Assembly (NCBI GenBank): GCA_905236675.1
Contig: CAJOND010000021.1
Coordinates: 1 to 56,323 of the forward strand
Direction: 5' to 3'
Source: Candidatus Rifleibacteriota bacterium
GTDB taxonomy: Bacteria > Muiribacteriota > Ozemobacteria > Ozemobacterales > Ozemobacteraceae
DNA length: 56,323 nt
Of the stretch, positions 10,109-19,444 are shown piece after piece (position 1 is the stretch's first letter; the number at the start of each line of letters is the position of its first letter). A program made the position numbers and the translations under genes. The notes under the pieces are model-generated. The model made no database searches. It was not told the origin of the DNA and saw nothing but the letters and a program-made list of their open reading frames with translations.

Positions 10109-10165
10109 ACTTTTTCGTTAATATGCCATATTTTACTGTAAATATCAAGTATGCTGATTTGAAGA

Positions 10166-11038
10166 TTAATATTCACTATTTGGCTGACCAGGGACATAAT
10201 TCTTACCGGCTGAATCTTCAAGCATTTTTATTACTTTATCTTTCTGGATTTCTGACAGGCTATCCAAACTTGCTTTTGATGAAATTGGCACAAGTATTTC
10301 TAAAACCTTAGAATAGCGTTTCATTTTATAAGCAGCTTCAGCTTTAGCTATTCTATACAATCTATTATTAGGTTCAGAAGCAAGAAGCTGGGAATAAAAG
10401 AGATATGCCTTATGATACTTACCTGATTCCAAAGCTTCTCTTGCCATTTGTTCCATAACGCTTTCAGAAGATAAAAGAAATTCAACGGGAGGATAAGGAG
10501 TTGGCAAAGCTAAATCAGATGGAAGTCTTAATGTATCAGAAGGAATAGATTCTTTTATCAAAACAGGTTCCATCAATTTTGTTGAAGCACCAGGATTCTC
10601 AGAGCTAGATGATTTTGGAAAAGCATGACCAAAATAAGCTTTTTTATAAAAATTTGCAGAAACCTGTGGATCATTCATATCTTGTTCACTAGGCTCAACG
10701 CTAAAAGAACCGCTACGATACTCAAGCTCTCTTAATAAATTTAAATACCGAGTGACTATAGGATGGTTCGGAGATTGTTTTTGAGCTTTTTTAAACCATT
10801 TTTTCGAATTATTATAATCATTAAGATAAAAGTCGCTCATCCCCAAAATAATCAAAGCTTGAAGATTATCAGGATAAAGTTTCTGAAATTCTAATGCTTT
10901 ATCAGAAGCTTCAGAATATTTACCATTCTGATAAAGTCTTTCTGCTTCTCGAAGAGATCTTGGCATCTCTCCAGAATTAAGCAAACATGTTGTTATCTGC
11001 AACAAAAGAAAGACTGTTATCAGTTTAACTTTATTCAT
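10166..11038 (-). CDS. exported TPR-repeat protein at the end of the secretion operon
   Basis: 290 residues. A short hydrophobic signal (VKLITVFLLLQITTCL) is followed by TPR-like helices: AERLYQNGKYSEASDKALEF and LGMSDFYLNDYNNSKKWFKKA near residues 30-95, then AREALESGKYHKAYLFYSQL and AEAAYKMKRYSKVLEIL near 205-260. A Ser/Pro-rich linker separates the two TPR blocks. The Cys in ITTC is not in a good lipobox, so a soluble periplasmic form is as likely as a lipoprotein. Its place at the end of the gsp/pil-like genes suggests a pilotin or assembly role, by analogy with PilF-type TPR proteins; this is inference. Confidence 0.6.
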   Translation of the reverse strand: MNKVKLITVFLLLQITTCLLNSGEMPRSLREAERLYQNGKYSEASDKALEFQKLYPDNLQALIILGMSDFYLNDYNNSKKWFKKAQKQSPNHPIVTRYLNLLRELEYRSGSFSVEPSEQDMNDPQVSANFYKKAYFGHAFPKSSSSENPGASTKLMEPVLIKESIPSDTLRLPSDLALPTPYPPVEFLLSSESVMEQMAREALESGKYHKAYLFYSQLLASEPNNRLYRIAKAEAAYKMKRYSKVLEILVPISSKASLDSLSEIQKDKVIKMLEDSAGKNYVPGQPNSEY

Positions 11039-11064
11039 TATTAAAGGAATTATTTAATTTTCAA

Positions 11065-11505
11065 TTATTGAGCCGGCGTAGAAACACTTTCCGATTGTTT
11101 TTCTTTTTCAGTCTGTGTTTTTGAATCAGAAACAGGTTCAGCTTTTTCACCTTCTGTTTTATTGATTATTTCCTTTTGCTCTGAACTGCCTGAAGAATTA
11201 CCAGGTTTATTCCATTCAGAGTTATCGTCAATAATAATAGTCTTTGGCATAGAAAGTCTTTGATTAACTTTTACTTTGGGAGCAAAATCATCAAATTTAT
11301 TCCCTTGAGAAGATGAGAATTCCTTAGGTTGCCCTGCACCAGGACCAGTGCTATGTTCCAAATCCCAAGAATCTGGTGTTGGTTCAGGTGGAGCAAATTC
11401 CTCTTGATTAGCTATGTGCTGATAAGCATGATGTGCTGTAATCATAAAAATAGCCAGTAATATAACTACTACGCCCCATTTCCAAGTTTCATTTCCTGTG
11501 TTCAT
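11065..11505 (-). CDS. small single-pass membrane protein in the secretion operon (possible GspC/PilP analogue)
   Basis: 146 residues. One transmembrane helix (WGVVVILLAIFMITAHHAY, about residues 10-28) follows a short cytoplasmic tail. The rest is a periplasmic, low-complexity Pro/Ser/Glu-rich chain with a short ordered-looking stretch VNQRLSMPKTIIIDD near 78-92. It sits directly after the PilO/GspM-like gene, where PilP or GspC is often encoded, and its topology fits. Sequence similarity to those families is not evident, so the assignment is positional only. Confidence 0.5.
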   Translation of the reverse strand: MNTGNETWKWGVVVILLAIFMITAHHAYQHIANQEEFAPPEPTPDSWDLEHSTGPGAGQPKEFSSSQGNKFDDFAPKVKVNQRLSMPKTIIIDDNSEWNKPGNSSGSSEQKEIINKTEGEKAEPVSDSKTQTEKEKQSESVSTPAQ

Positions 11506-11539
11506 TTAATTCTCCAATATAGCCAAGTATATTTTTATA

Positions 11540-12235
11540 TTAGTTTTTTTCTTCATTCAAAGGGAATGTAAAAACCAATGTTCCGTTAACAAGGTCGTTT
11601 TCGGCAAAAACAAAGTCTGCCGCTCTTATAGTATTAACTGGGAAATCTTGAAAATACTTAAGTATTTTAGTCAAGTTTTCTTTTTTAATTGAAAAAGTAA
11701 TTTTTATGGGAAGAATATTCAGTCCTTCCCAGTTATCTTCACTTCCTTCATCGACATAAGCGTCTTGTGGCATTCCATTTTCATCTAAGTTAGATAATTT
11801 TTCATCACCAGATTGGGAACCATTGGTATCGTTATCCTGCCCTTCACTATTCTTTGTTGAATTATCATTCTGATTTGCCGAGCTATAAACCTCCATATCA
11901 CTTCCATAATCATCGGGTTTATAATAATACGTATTATATAAATCGTAGCTTTTTACCATAAAAATTTTATGCAAACTTTCATTTATGAACAAACTCATTA
12001 ACTGACCTTCTTGCCCAATATTTAACAATATATTTTCACGAATTTTATAACTATCCGAAGCTACAGATTTAATTGAATCCTCTAGTAATTTCACTTCGGA
12101 ATTCTTACGAATCAATTCCTCTTCTTTTTGTTTTATCTCTATGTTTAAAGAAGTTAAAAGAACCAAATTTCCTAATACAGCAAAAACAATCACAGCTATT
12201 ATCATAAAGACGGTATTTATCAATATCTTGTTCAT
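11540..12235 (-). CDS. PilO/GspM-like inner-membrane assembly protein
   Basis: 231 residues. One N-terminal transmembrane helix (about 8-28) is followed by a short coiled coil (IEIKQKEEELIRKNSEVKLL) and a periplasmic domain ending in a ferredoxin-like beta pattern (LPIKITFSIKKENLTKILKYF and NGTLVFTFPLN). An acidic Asn/Ser/Gly-rich insertion occupies about 115-170. This layout matches PilO of type IV pili and GspM of type II secretion, which pair with PilN/GspL. Its start overlaps the stop of the upstream PilM-PilN fusion gene by 4 bases. Confidence 0.65.
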   Translation of the reverse strand: MNKILINTVFMIIAVIVFAVLGNLVLLTSLNIEIKQKEEELIRKNSEVKLLEDSIKSVASDSYKIRENILLNIGQEGQLMSLFINESLHKIFMVKSYDLYNTYYYKPDDYGSDMEVYSSANQNDNSTKNSEGQDNDTNGSQSGDEKLSNLDENGMPQDAYVDEGSEDNWEGLNILPIKITFSIKKENLTKILKYFQDFPVNTIRAADFVFAENDLVNGTLVFTFPLNEEKN

Positions 12236-14208
12236 TTCAACACCCCCTTTAAAAGGAATTCGACTCTTTTACCATCATCCGTTTCTCTAAGAGTAATTCC
12301 AATATATCTTAAAATAGCCGACGGCAATGCATTCCCATTAGAATCTTGAGGATTAGTAGTTAAAGCGTCAGAAAAAGCACTTACCTCAATGGCATTTTCG
12401 GCAAAACCGTGAATTACTATTACATTCCCGTCAAAATCTTCTTTTATCTGTTGTTCAGTTAATGGTGAAGAAAGTTTACTTGTATAGGAAACAGGCAAAA
12501 TATCAGAATTAGCGTTATTAGATTTCTGTTTTATCTGTTCATTCTGCTTTACTTTTTTTATTTTAACAGGTTTTTTTTCTATATTTTCAATCGGTTTAGT
12601 TTCTTCATCTCTTTTGACTTCATTTTCTCCAAAAATGTCAAAGAGTTCATTATCTATCTCTCTGCTTTTCTGATTTTTTTCCGGCTCTTCAATTTCATAG
12701 AATGCTTCACCACTATTCCCGTCAAAGTTATCAATAATTGTTTCAGGAACAGGTTCTTCGTAAGAATCTAATTCATTATTGCCACTATCCATTTCGTCTT
12801 TTGCTATAAGCTGTATTTGTTCTGCTTCTTGTTTATTTCTAACAAGAATATCTGTTATCTGCATTTTTTCTGGTTTAACATTACTAACAACCTGGAACAG
12901 ATAATTTAATGCATTCTTTTGGAAAATCACTGGTTTCACTAATTTTAAAGAATTTTCACAGAGTCTGATTGGATTTGAATCTTTAAATTTATTATTGTTG
13001 TCTTTCTGACTATCTTTATACTCTTCTAATCTTTTATCTATTGCTTTTATAGCAACTTTTAAATTATCAAGTTCGTCTATCTTTTCTCTAAATTGAAAAT
13101 AAATAAAGATAGAAGCTAAAACAAAAGAAACTAAACCTAGAATCAAAGGAACAGTATTTGCTAATTGTTCAAGGTCCTTTTCTTTCTTTTTTAACCTTAT
13201 GAGAGCTAGCAAATCCATCGTTTCAGAATTATCTCTAAAATTTGTTAAACAAGCCCCAATAGCAGGAACAAATGGTAACAGTTTCAAATTATTGTCAACT
13301 TTTATATTATCTTGATTAACAGTTGGAATAACAGGACTAATATCTATTTCTGAAGAAATATCTAAGGCATTAATTTTTGTAGGAGAAAAGTAATTCTGTT
13401 CAAAACCAAGAACATCAGGAATAGAACTACCGCCACCCATAAAAAATAGAGCATCTACTTGATTCAATTTACTTACAGCCCTAAAATAATCGAAACTAAA
13501 ACGAATCTTTTGCGAATACATTTCTAATTCACTTTCTCTAGGTGGATTAGTCATTTCAGAAACGCCAGAAGGTATATATCGATAAAACTTTAATTTTCCT
13601 GCTGAAAAAATATTTAAATGTGTACCAGAAAAACCGAAATTAACGATAGATAAAGCTGGTAATCCAGCTATATCAACAATAGACTGTAAAGATAACGTAG
13701 AAAAAACATCTGTATATACAGAATCTGGTTTTATTCCTGTACCTTCAAATAAGCTCAGATGAGAATTTAATAATTGTAAAGGTACAACTGCTAATGCTAT
13801 AGAAAGAGGATTCCCTCTTATAACAGCATATGAATATGTAAATTCCTGATCTTTAAAATGAGGTGATAGTATTTTTTTAGCTTCCCAAGGCAATATTTGA
13901 CTAAACTGTTCTTGTTTAACAGTATTTGGAAAATCCAAAAGTTTTACTTGCAAATCTCTATTATAAAAAAGAGATATTATTTTCTTACATTTAAATAAAT
14001 CCAAGCTTTTAGCCAATTTTGCAATAGCTTCAGTTATCTGTTTATTATATTCTTCTTCATTCATAAAAGTATCAAAAGAAGCAATATCTACCTCTTCAAT
14101 ATTCAACAGTCTCTTTTCTTTATTTGTTACTTCTATTAATATAGCTTTTACAGATTTTGTACCTATATCAATTGTTCCATACAAACCAGGAGTTATATTA
14201 TTTTTCAT
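12232..14208 (-). CDS. PilM-PilN fusion (GspL-like actin-fold assembly protein)
   Basis: 658 residues. Residues 1 to about 330 form a PilM/FtsA-type actin-like fold: GTIDIGTKSVKAILIE at the N-terminus (phosphate-1 loop), SIVNFGFSGTHLNIF in the middle (phosphate-2 region) and FFMGGGSSIPDV (adenosine-binding loop). A transmembrane helix at about 352-372 and a coiled coil (FREKIDELDNLKVAIKAIDK) follow. The remainder is a PilN-like periplasmic part with a long acidic insertion and a C-terminal alpha/beta segment ending in RVEFLLKGVLK. The fused order is that of GspL. It would link the cytoplasmic ATPase to the periplasmic scaffold. It shares 4-base overlaps with both neighbours. Confidence 0.8.
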   Translation of the reverse strand: MKNNITPGLYGTIDIGTKSVKAILIEVTNKEKRLLNIEEVDIASFDTFMNEEEYNKQITEAIAKLAKSLDLFKCKKIISLFYNRDLQVKLLDFPNTVKQEQFSQILPWEAKKILSPHFKDQEFTYSYAVIRGNPLSIALAVVPLQLLNSHLSLFEGTGIKPDSVYTDVFSTLSLQSIVDIAGLPALSIVNFGFSGTHLNIFSAGKLKFYRYIPSGVSEMTNPPRESELEMYSQKIRFSFDYFRAVSKLNQVDALFFMGGGSSIPDVLGFEQNYFSPTKINALDISSEIDISPVIPTVNQDNIKVDNNLKLLPFVPAIGACLTNFRDNSETMDLLALIRLKKKEKDLEQLANTVPLILGLVSFVLASIFIYFQFREKIDELDNLKVAIKAIDKRLEEYKDSQKDNNNKFKDSNPIRLCENSLKLVKPVIFQKNALNYLFQVVSNVKPEKMQITDILVRNKQEAEQIQLIAKDEMDSGNNELDSYEEPVPETIIDNFDGNSGEAFYEIEEPEKNQKSREIDNELFDIFGENEVKRDEETKPIENIEKKPVKIKKVKQNEQIKQKSNNANSDILPVSYTSKLSSPLTEQQIKEDFDGNVIVIHGFAENAIEVSAFSDALTTNPQDSNGNALPSAILRYIGITLRETDDGKRVEFLLKGVLK

Positions 14209-14612
14209 ATTGCCTCCGTATACTTACCTAGACCGTCTCTACCCTTATAGTTAGCTATACCTAATCTAGAGATAGTCTTACGCGAAACTTCTTTATTTCC
14301 TTCAAATAAGATAGCTTCAGAATGAAGATTCATAAGCAAACCGTCTTTTGTAGCATTTAAAATAACCTTAATTGTTCTATTAGGTTTTAATTCGGATACA
14401 TATGTATAGTTAAAGGGTTTGAAATTTTTACGAATCTTACCCAACCCTCTTTCTAGTCCTCCATCTGCAGCATGAAAAACTATAACTTCAATAACATCAG
14501 AACGACTCAAATCTAGTGCTTGAATACTAATTTCCTGACTGCCTGCAACCAATATAAAAACAACTGTTGTTACTAAGAAAGTTAGATAAATACTAAAACC
14601 TCTTCGATTCAT
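14205..14612 (-). CDS. GspK/PilX-like minor pseudopilin
   Basis: 135 residues. It has a short leader MNRRG and then a hydrophobic helix FSIYLTFLVTTVVFILVAG typical of a class III prepilin; there is no Glu at position +5, as in GspK and PilX proteins. The sequence AADGGLERGLGKIRKN resembles the 'AESGLE' motif of PilX_N and GspK proteins. GspK normally caps the pseudopilus tip, but the usual large C-terminal domain is absent. It overlaps both neighbours by 4 bases within the pseudopilin series. Confidence 0.65.
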   Translation of the reverse strand: MNRRGFSIYLTFLVTTVVFILVAGSQEISIQALDLSRSDVIEVIVFHAADGGLERGLGKIRKNFKPFNYTYVSELKPNRTIKVILNATKDGLLMNLHSEAILFEGNKEVSRKTISRLGIANYKGRDGLGKYTEAI

Positions 14613-15004
14613 ACTAACCTCTTTCTAAAACAGAACAAACGAGACGTTGTTTCATTTGAATCCGCAAGTCCATTTCCATTTCTGTCTTCATAAATGCTTA
14701 TTTTAATAAAGAAAGTTTCATTATCATGCTTTCTAAGGCTTAATTCATTATAATTATATCCAGCCGGACAACTTACATTTTCTGATAAATCTTTTAAAGA
14801 CAAATCAAATTTGTTTTTATATAAAATCTGTTTTCTTAACCATATTCTAGCTTCAGTAAAACAACTCCGTTCTTTCCAAGAAGAGGCTACAGCAGCATAT
14901 TTAGCATTGCTCCATTTCAACAGATTCAAAAGAGCAGTAATCGTTAACCCCATAATAAAAATACAAATAGTAACTTCTAAGAGAGTAAATCCTTTTTTAT
15001 CCAT
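14609..15004 (-). CDS. GspJ-like minor pseudopilin with an EF-hand-like calcium loop
   Basis: 131 residues. The prepilin N-terminus MDKKG|FTLLEVTICIFIMGL has Gly before the cleavage site and Glu at +5. The C-terminal part contains DRNGNGLADSNE at about 106-117, which fits the D-x-N-x-N-G-x-x-D-x-x-E calcium-binding loop of dockerins and EF hands. Known pseudopilins use calcium for stability (GspG, GspK), but usually with other ligand arrangements. Assignment as GspJ rests on gene order. The gene overlaps the upstream pseudopilin by 8 bases. Confidence 0.7.
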   Translation of the reverse strand: MDKKGFTLLEVTICIFIMGLTITALLNLLKWSNAKYAAVASSWKERSCFTEARIWLRKQILYKNKFDLSLKDLSENVSCPAGYNYNELSLRKHDNETFFIKISIYEDRNGNGLADSNETTSRLFCFRKRLV

Positions 15005-15407
15005 TGCTATTCACTCTCCAATCTGGCAAAAACAAAAAAGACTCTAATTGTAATTCTCTATCTGCATTATTCACTCTTACTTGAAGTCTGACAATATTTT
15101 CTTCATCTGGAGGCAATAAAAGAGTAACTAATTTCCAGCCTGGTTTCAGCTTAAATCTACAAGACAGTTTCCTTAATTTTCCAGCTTTAAGATTACCATT
15201 TAAAAGTTCTGATTTAGCTAATTCAATCTCTCTTTCAGCCAAAAATGCAGCTTCTGATTCAAAAGCCGCATAGTTATTAAGTTTTGAAGAAATATCAAAG
15301 CCAGCAAAAATAACAGCTAAAGAACTAGATAATACTATTAACGTCAAAAGAACTTCAATTAAACTGAAACCCTGTTTTTTGCTTTTAGACTGTTCTTTTA
15401 AATTCAT
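14997..15407 (-). CDS. GspI/PilV-like minor pseudopilin
   Basis: 136 residues. The leader MNLKEQSKSKKQG is followed by FSLIEVLLTLIVLSSSLAVIF, a canonical prepilin peptidase site with Glu at +5. Then comes EAAFLAEREIELAKSELL, the region where GspI and PilV proteins have their 'A..LAe.mie' motif. The C-terminal LQVRVNNADRELQLESFLF fits a small beta sheet. It overlaps the preceding pseudopilin gene by 4 bases and the following one by 8. Confidence 0.75.
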   Translation of the reverse strand: MNLKEQSKSKKQGFSLIEVLLTLIVLSSSLAVIFAGFDISSKLNNYAAFESEAAFLAEREIELAKSELLNGNLKAGKLRKLSCRFKLKPGWKLVTLLLPPDEENIVRLQVRVNNADRELQLESFLFLPDWRVNSNG

Positions 15408-15904
15408 AGTTTTATAGTTATTGTTGCTAATTTTCCATTAGAAACTTTTAATAATAGATTTAATCTAGAAGTTTCTCTTCCTTCTATTTTAAATTTACCT
15501 TCTTTATCAACTTCTATTAGACTAGGAATACTTTGATGATAAAAATCTTGAACTTCAAGAAAAGAAGTTGAAGAATCAGAATTAACTAAAGTTTGAAATT
15601 TTTCATTAAATACAATTCTAAGGTTTAAATTTCGAAGTCTTGCCCTGTTTTTGCAACTCTGAAAGAAAGCTTGGGCTCTATCTGTAGCTGATTTTATTCG
15701 AGTATCCACAACGATGCCTGAGTAAGCACCTACTGCAGCTCCAGATAAAATGCCTATAACAAGAAGCACTACTAGAACTTCTATAATAGTAAAGCCTGAA
15801 TACTTCTTTCTGCCATTAATAAATATATGTCGGTGGAGACGTAAATGGCTTTGTTTTTCAGGCTTTAAAAAGCTATTTTTCCCACAGCTATTCAGCAAGT
15901 TCAA
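15404..15904 (-). CDS. GspH/FimT-like minor pseudopilin
   Basis: 166 residues from a TTG at 15904. The prepilin motif YSG|FTIIEVLVVLLVIGILS lies after an unusually long 36-residue basic leader. Glu at +5 and Gly at -1 are intact. The body, with RAQAFFQSCKNRARLRNLNLRIVF, matches the GspH/FimT pattern 'l...l..aR..Ai..n..v.l'. No better in-frame ATG exists, so either the long leader is real or translation starts at an atypical codon nearer the motif. It begins 3 bases after the major pseudopilin gene. Confidence 0.72.
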   Translation of the reverse strand: MNLLNSCGKNSFLKPEKQSHLRLHRHIFINGRKKYSGFTIIEVLVVLLVIGILSGAAVGAYSGIVVDTRIKSATDRAQAFFQSCKNRARLRNLNLRIVFNEKFQTLVNSDSSTSFLEVQDFYHQSIPSLIEVDKEGKFKIEGRETSRLNLLLKVSNGKLATITIKL

Positions 15905-15907
15905 GAC

Positions 15908-16420
15908 TTACCAGTAATGGTGAGCACTGTCTTTTTGACCATCTGCCCCCATCTGCCCATTCATACCTATCCATCTAGTACCAAGTCTTATACCACAAAC
16001 AACACCACGTCCACCCATTTTACCGTCCGAACCAATAATCCAGAGCGAAGTATTATCTGTGTTATAAAATCTATAACTAGAACCATTCCAAGTATAACCC
16101 CAACGATTTGCAGCTTCAGGACAAATAAAAAGCTTAACATCCTTAGCAGTATCGTTAAGAGGTAAAAGAGCATTAGAGTATTTCCAGCGCATATTACCAG
16201 ATCTATCAATCCAGGTCCAACGGTTCTTGCCGGCATCTAATTCGAAATTCTTTGCTTCCCAAAGAGAAATCAAACTTTCAATGCCTTTTTGATTGGAAAG
16301 ACATGATTTTGCACGTGCCATAGAAGCAATACTCTGATACCTAGGTATCGCAATAGACACTAGAATACCTATTACTAGAACAACAATTAAAAGTTCAACC
16401 AGTGAAAAACCTTTTCGCAT
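15908..16420 (-). CDS. GspG/PilA-like major pseudopilin
   Basis: 170 residues. MRKG|FSLVELLIVVLVIGILVSIAI is a textbook type IV prepilin N-terminus with a 4-residue leader, Glu at +5 and Pro at +22. SMARAKSCLSNQKGIESLISLWE continues the long alpha helix. The remaining part has two Cys (CPEAANRWG and VVCGIRLG), which could form the C-terminal disulfide loop. It is first among the pseudopilins and 50 bases downstream of gspF, the usual place of the major subunit. Upstream TGGAGGCGAT gives a strong ribosome-binding site. Confidence 0.82.
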   Translation of the reverse strand: MRKGFSLVELLIVVLVIGILVSIAIPRYQSIASMARAKSCLSNQKGIESLISLWEAKNFELDAGKNRWTWIDRSGNMRWKYSNALLPLNDTAKDVKLFICPEAANRWGYTWNGSSYRFYNTDNTSLWIIGSDGKMGGRGVVCGIRLGTRWIGMNGQMGADGQKDSAHHYW

Positions 16421-16470
16421 ATCGCCTCCACAAATTTAAGCTATAGGTTTCATACTATCAAGATAATAAT

Positions 16471-17679
16471 TTATCCTACAATTTTACCAATGTCAAATAA
16501 TGGTAAGTACATTGATAAAGCTATGATTACAATAAAAATTGCCAAAAAGACAACCAATGCAGGCTGTAGCAAAGAAACAGCTGTTTCTAAAGCCATTTCC
16601 ATATCCCTTTCATAAATATTGCCTGCTTTTTCTAACATTTCACCCATATTACCGCTTCGTTCTCCCACATCAGTCATTAATATTATACTTTCTGGGAATA
16701 AGTTTCTATATCTCCCTATGGACTGAGATAGAGATTCACCTCTACTAACCGACTCTCTTACTTCGACCATTGCCTTTTTATACATAACATTACTTAAAGC
16801 TTTTTCAACAGCTTGCAAAGAAGTAAGTATAGGAACACCACATCTAAGAAGAGTTCCTAAAATTCTAGCAAAAAGAGCTATCTGAATCTGTTTTATAACA
16901 TCTCCTAAAATAGGAAATTCTGTAAAGAATTGAGTTACCAATTGTTTCCCTTTTGTAGTGCTCATAATCAATTTCCAAATCAATATGAGCCCAACGATTA
17001 CAGAAATAATAATTAAGTAATGATGAGAAATAAAATTAGAAACGTTAAGAACAAAAAGAGTAAGCCCTGGTAATTCGTGACCTGTTCTCTTAGTTCCTTC
17101 AACAAATTGCGGAAAAACATAAACCAATAAAGCAATTACGACTACAAGCGAACTAATCAGCAAAAACAACGGGTAAATCATGGCCTGAATAATTTTCTTG
17201 CCCAATTTATACATAGTATCATAGATGTAAGAATATCGTTCCAAAACTTCACCAAGCATTCCACCTACTTCACCAACTTCTACCATCGTTATGAAAAGAG
17301 ATGGGAATACTTCTCTATGATTTTTTAAAGCTTCAGAAAATGATTTACCGGATTCTATTTTTTCTTTTATTTCCTTTAGTAAAATTCTTAAAGAATAATT
17401 AGATACTTGTTTATATAAAGCTGTTAAACTCATTAATAAAGGACAACCAGCTGATATAAGATTAGATAACTGAATAAGGAAAAAATTCATATCTTTGTGG
17501 GATATTCTTATTCTTTTTTTGTGAGTGTTGACTAATGTTTGAATAGGAGCAGGAACTATATCAATAACAATGTAATTTCTATCTGACAGCCAGGTTCCGA
17601 CTTCTTCTTTTTTTTCGGCATCAATTTCACCAGAAACTTCATTGCCATTTATATCAAGAGCTTTATAGGAATATCTCAT
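16471..17679 (-). CDS. gspF: inner-membrane platform protein GspF/PilC
   Basis: 402 residues, the normal length. It has two T2SSF domains: residues about 60-190, including FLIQLSNLISAGCPLLMSL and TMVEVGEVGGMLGEVLE, and 265-390, including FARILGTLLRCGVPILTSL and MTDVGERSGNMGEMLEKA. Three transmembrane segments lie near 165-190, 215-237 and 370-395. It is the platform on which the ATPase drives pseudopilus or pilus extension. It starts 16 bases after the gspE stop, so coupling is likely. Sequence alone does not separate GspF from PilC. Confidence 0.93.
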   Translation of the reverse strand: MRYSYKALDINGNEVSGEIDAEKKEEVGTWLSDRNYIVIDIVPAPIQTLVNTHKKRIRISHKDMNFFLIQLSNLISAGCPLLMSLTALYKQVSNYSLRILLKEIKEKIESGKSFSEALKNHREVFPSLFITMVEVGEVGGMLGEVLERYSYIYDTMYKLGKKIIQAMIYPLFLLISSLVVVIALLVYVFPQFVEGTKRTGHELPGLTLFVLNVSNFISHHYLIIISVIVGLILIWKLIMSTTKGKQLVTQFFTEFPILGDVIKQIQIALFARILGTLLRCGVPILTSLQAVEKALSNVMYKKAMVEVRESVSRGESLSQSIGRYRNLFPESIILMTDVGERSGNMGEMLEKAGNIYERDMEMALETAVSLLQPALVVFLAIFIVIIALSMYLPLFDIGKIVG

Positions 17680-17695
17680 ATTTAATATTCTGCTC

Positions 17696-19444
17696 CTAAG
17701 CCGTGACCTGTCTTATATCTTCGCCTCTAGTTAAACGAAGAACTTCTTTTAGTGTGGTAACACCTTTTATTGCTTTCTGCAAACCATCTACACGCATCGT
17801 ACGCATTCCAGATTTTATTGCAGCTTGTCTAATATCTCTAGCCGAAGCAGAATCAAGAATTAAACTATGAATATCATCATTAATTGTCATTATTTCATGA
17901 ATAGCAGTTCGTCCTGCATAACCTGTTTTTCGGCAAGTTAAACAGCCCTTACCTCTAAAAAGTACAGTGTTATTAAAACCATATTCTCTTAAAACATCAA
18001 TATGATCTTGATTTTTTATCTCATACGAAATACGGCAAGATGGACATATTTTTCTAACAAGTCTCTGACCACCAACTCCTATAACGGCAGAAGCAACCAA
18101 ATAAGGTTCAACACCCATTTCTATTAACCTGGTTACAGCTGAAGCAGCATCGTTTGTATGAAGAGTTGAAAAAACCAAATGACCTGTTAAAGCAGATTCA
18201 ATTGCAATTTGAGCTGTTTCAAAATCACGTATTTCCCCGATAAGAATTACGTTAGGGTCCTGACGTAATATAGAACGCAAAGTTCTAGCAAATGTTAATC
18301 CAATTTCGGACCGAACTTGAACCTGGTTAATACTTGGTATTAAATATTCGACAGGATCTTCAACAGTAGTAATATTGATTTCCGGACTTTTTACAAAATT
18401 GATTGCAGCATAAAGAGTAGATGTCTTCCCAGAACCAGTAGGACCTGTCATCAAAACAATTCCATTAGGAGCAGATGATAAAGTTTTAAAAAGTTTAAGT
18501 AAATCTTCATCAAAACCAACTTGATCTAAGGTTAAAGACAATCGGCTCTTATCTAAAATACGTATGACTATTTTTTCTCCAAACACCGTTGGGAGAGATG
18601 ATACACGCAAATCTATACTTTTATTTTGGACAATAACTTTTATACGTCCATCTTGAGGAAGACGCTTTTCTGAAATATCCATTTGAGCCATAATTTTTAA
18701 TCGAGATATCAACTCGCTTTGAATAGCTTTTGGAGCTTTCATTAATTCATTTAAAATACCGTCAATTCTATATCTTACCCTGACAATATCTTCATCTGGT
18801 TCTATATGAATATCGCTTGCCTTATCATTAATAGCCTGCTGAATAATGGTATTTACCAGATTTATAATAGGTACATTCTGTTCTTCTTCATTAAGATCAA
18901 AAGTTGTAAAGAAGCTTTCGTCAAGGGTTACTTCAGTTTTTCTCTCAGCGGCAAGATTATCAACAGCATTTTGTAAACTTTCACTATTTCCATAATAGTG
19001 TTTTATAGCAGCTTCTATTTGTGATTCCGGACTTATTCCGACCTCTAATTCATAACCTGTCTGAAAAGTTATTTCATCTATGATAAAAACATCTAATGGA
19101 TCGGCCATTGTTATTTGAAGTCTGTTACCTTCAAGTTTTACCGGAAGAAGGTTATGGCTTCTAACAATTCCATCAGGAATAGTAGTTAATACTTCAGGCG
19201 TAATACTTATTTCATTCAAATTCAAATAAGGAATGCTCATCTGAGTGGCAAGAGTTGTGGCTATACTATCTTCCGTAGTAATTCCAGTATCAACTAAAAC
19301 CTTGCCAAGCCTCTTGCCTAATATCTTCTGTTTAGAAAGAGCATCCTGTAATTGTTGAGCAGAAATAACACCTGCTTCAACAAGAATATCGCCCAATCTT
19401 TTTCTTTGTGGCTTCCCTGATTGCGGAACCATTAAATCATTCAT
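17696..19444 (-). CDS. gspE: assembly ATPase GspE/PilB
   Basis: 582 residues. N-terminal MshEN-type domain (RLGDILVEAGVISAQQLQDA and RLGKVLVDTGI repeats, residues about 15-80) is a fold that binds cyclic di-GMP in some relatives. The ATPase core has GPTGSGKTSTLY (Walker A), the Asp box and LIGEIRDFETAQIA (Walker B), a His box, and a tetracysteine zinc site CPSC...CLTC near 520-550. It powers pilus or pseudopilus assembly from the cytoplasm. It follows the TPR gene with no gap and precedes gspF. Confidence 0.95.
   Translation of the reverse strand: MNDLMVPQSGKPQRKRLGDILVEAGVISAQQLQDALSKQKILGKRLGKVLVDTGITTEDSIATTLATQMSIPYLNLNEISITPEVLTTIPDGIVRSHNLLPVKLEGNRLQITMADPLDVFIIDEITFQTGYELEVGISPESQIEAAIKHYYGNSESLQNAVDNLAAERKTEVTLDESFFTTFDLNEEEQNVPIINLVNTIIQQAINDKASDIHIEPDEDIVRVRYRIDGILNELMKAPKAIQSELISRLKIMAQMDISEKRLPQDGRIKVIVQNKSIDLRVSSLPTVFGEKIVIRILDKSRLSLTLDQVGFDEDLLKLFKTLSSAPNGIVLMTGPTGSGKTSTLYAAINFVKSPEINITTVEDPVEYLIPSINQVQVRSEIGLTFARTLRSILRQDPNVILIGEIRDFETAQIAIESALTGHLVFSTLHTNDAASAVTRLIEMGVEPYLVASAVIGVGGQRLVRKICPSCRISYEIKNQDHIDVLREYGFNNTVLFRGKGCLTCRKTGYAGRTAIHEIMTINDDIHSLILDSASARDIRQAAIKSGMRTMRVDGLQKAIKGVTTLKEVLRLTRGEDIRQVTA

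Noticed and set aside
10123..10311. 62-codon plus-strand frame
   Set aside because: Mostly antisense to the TPR gene and partly in the repeat tract.
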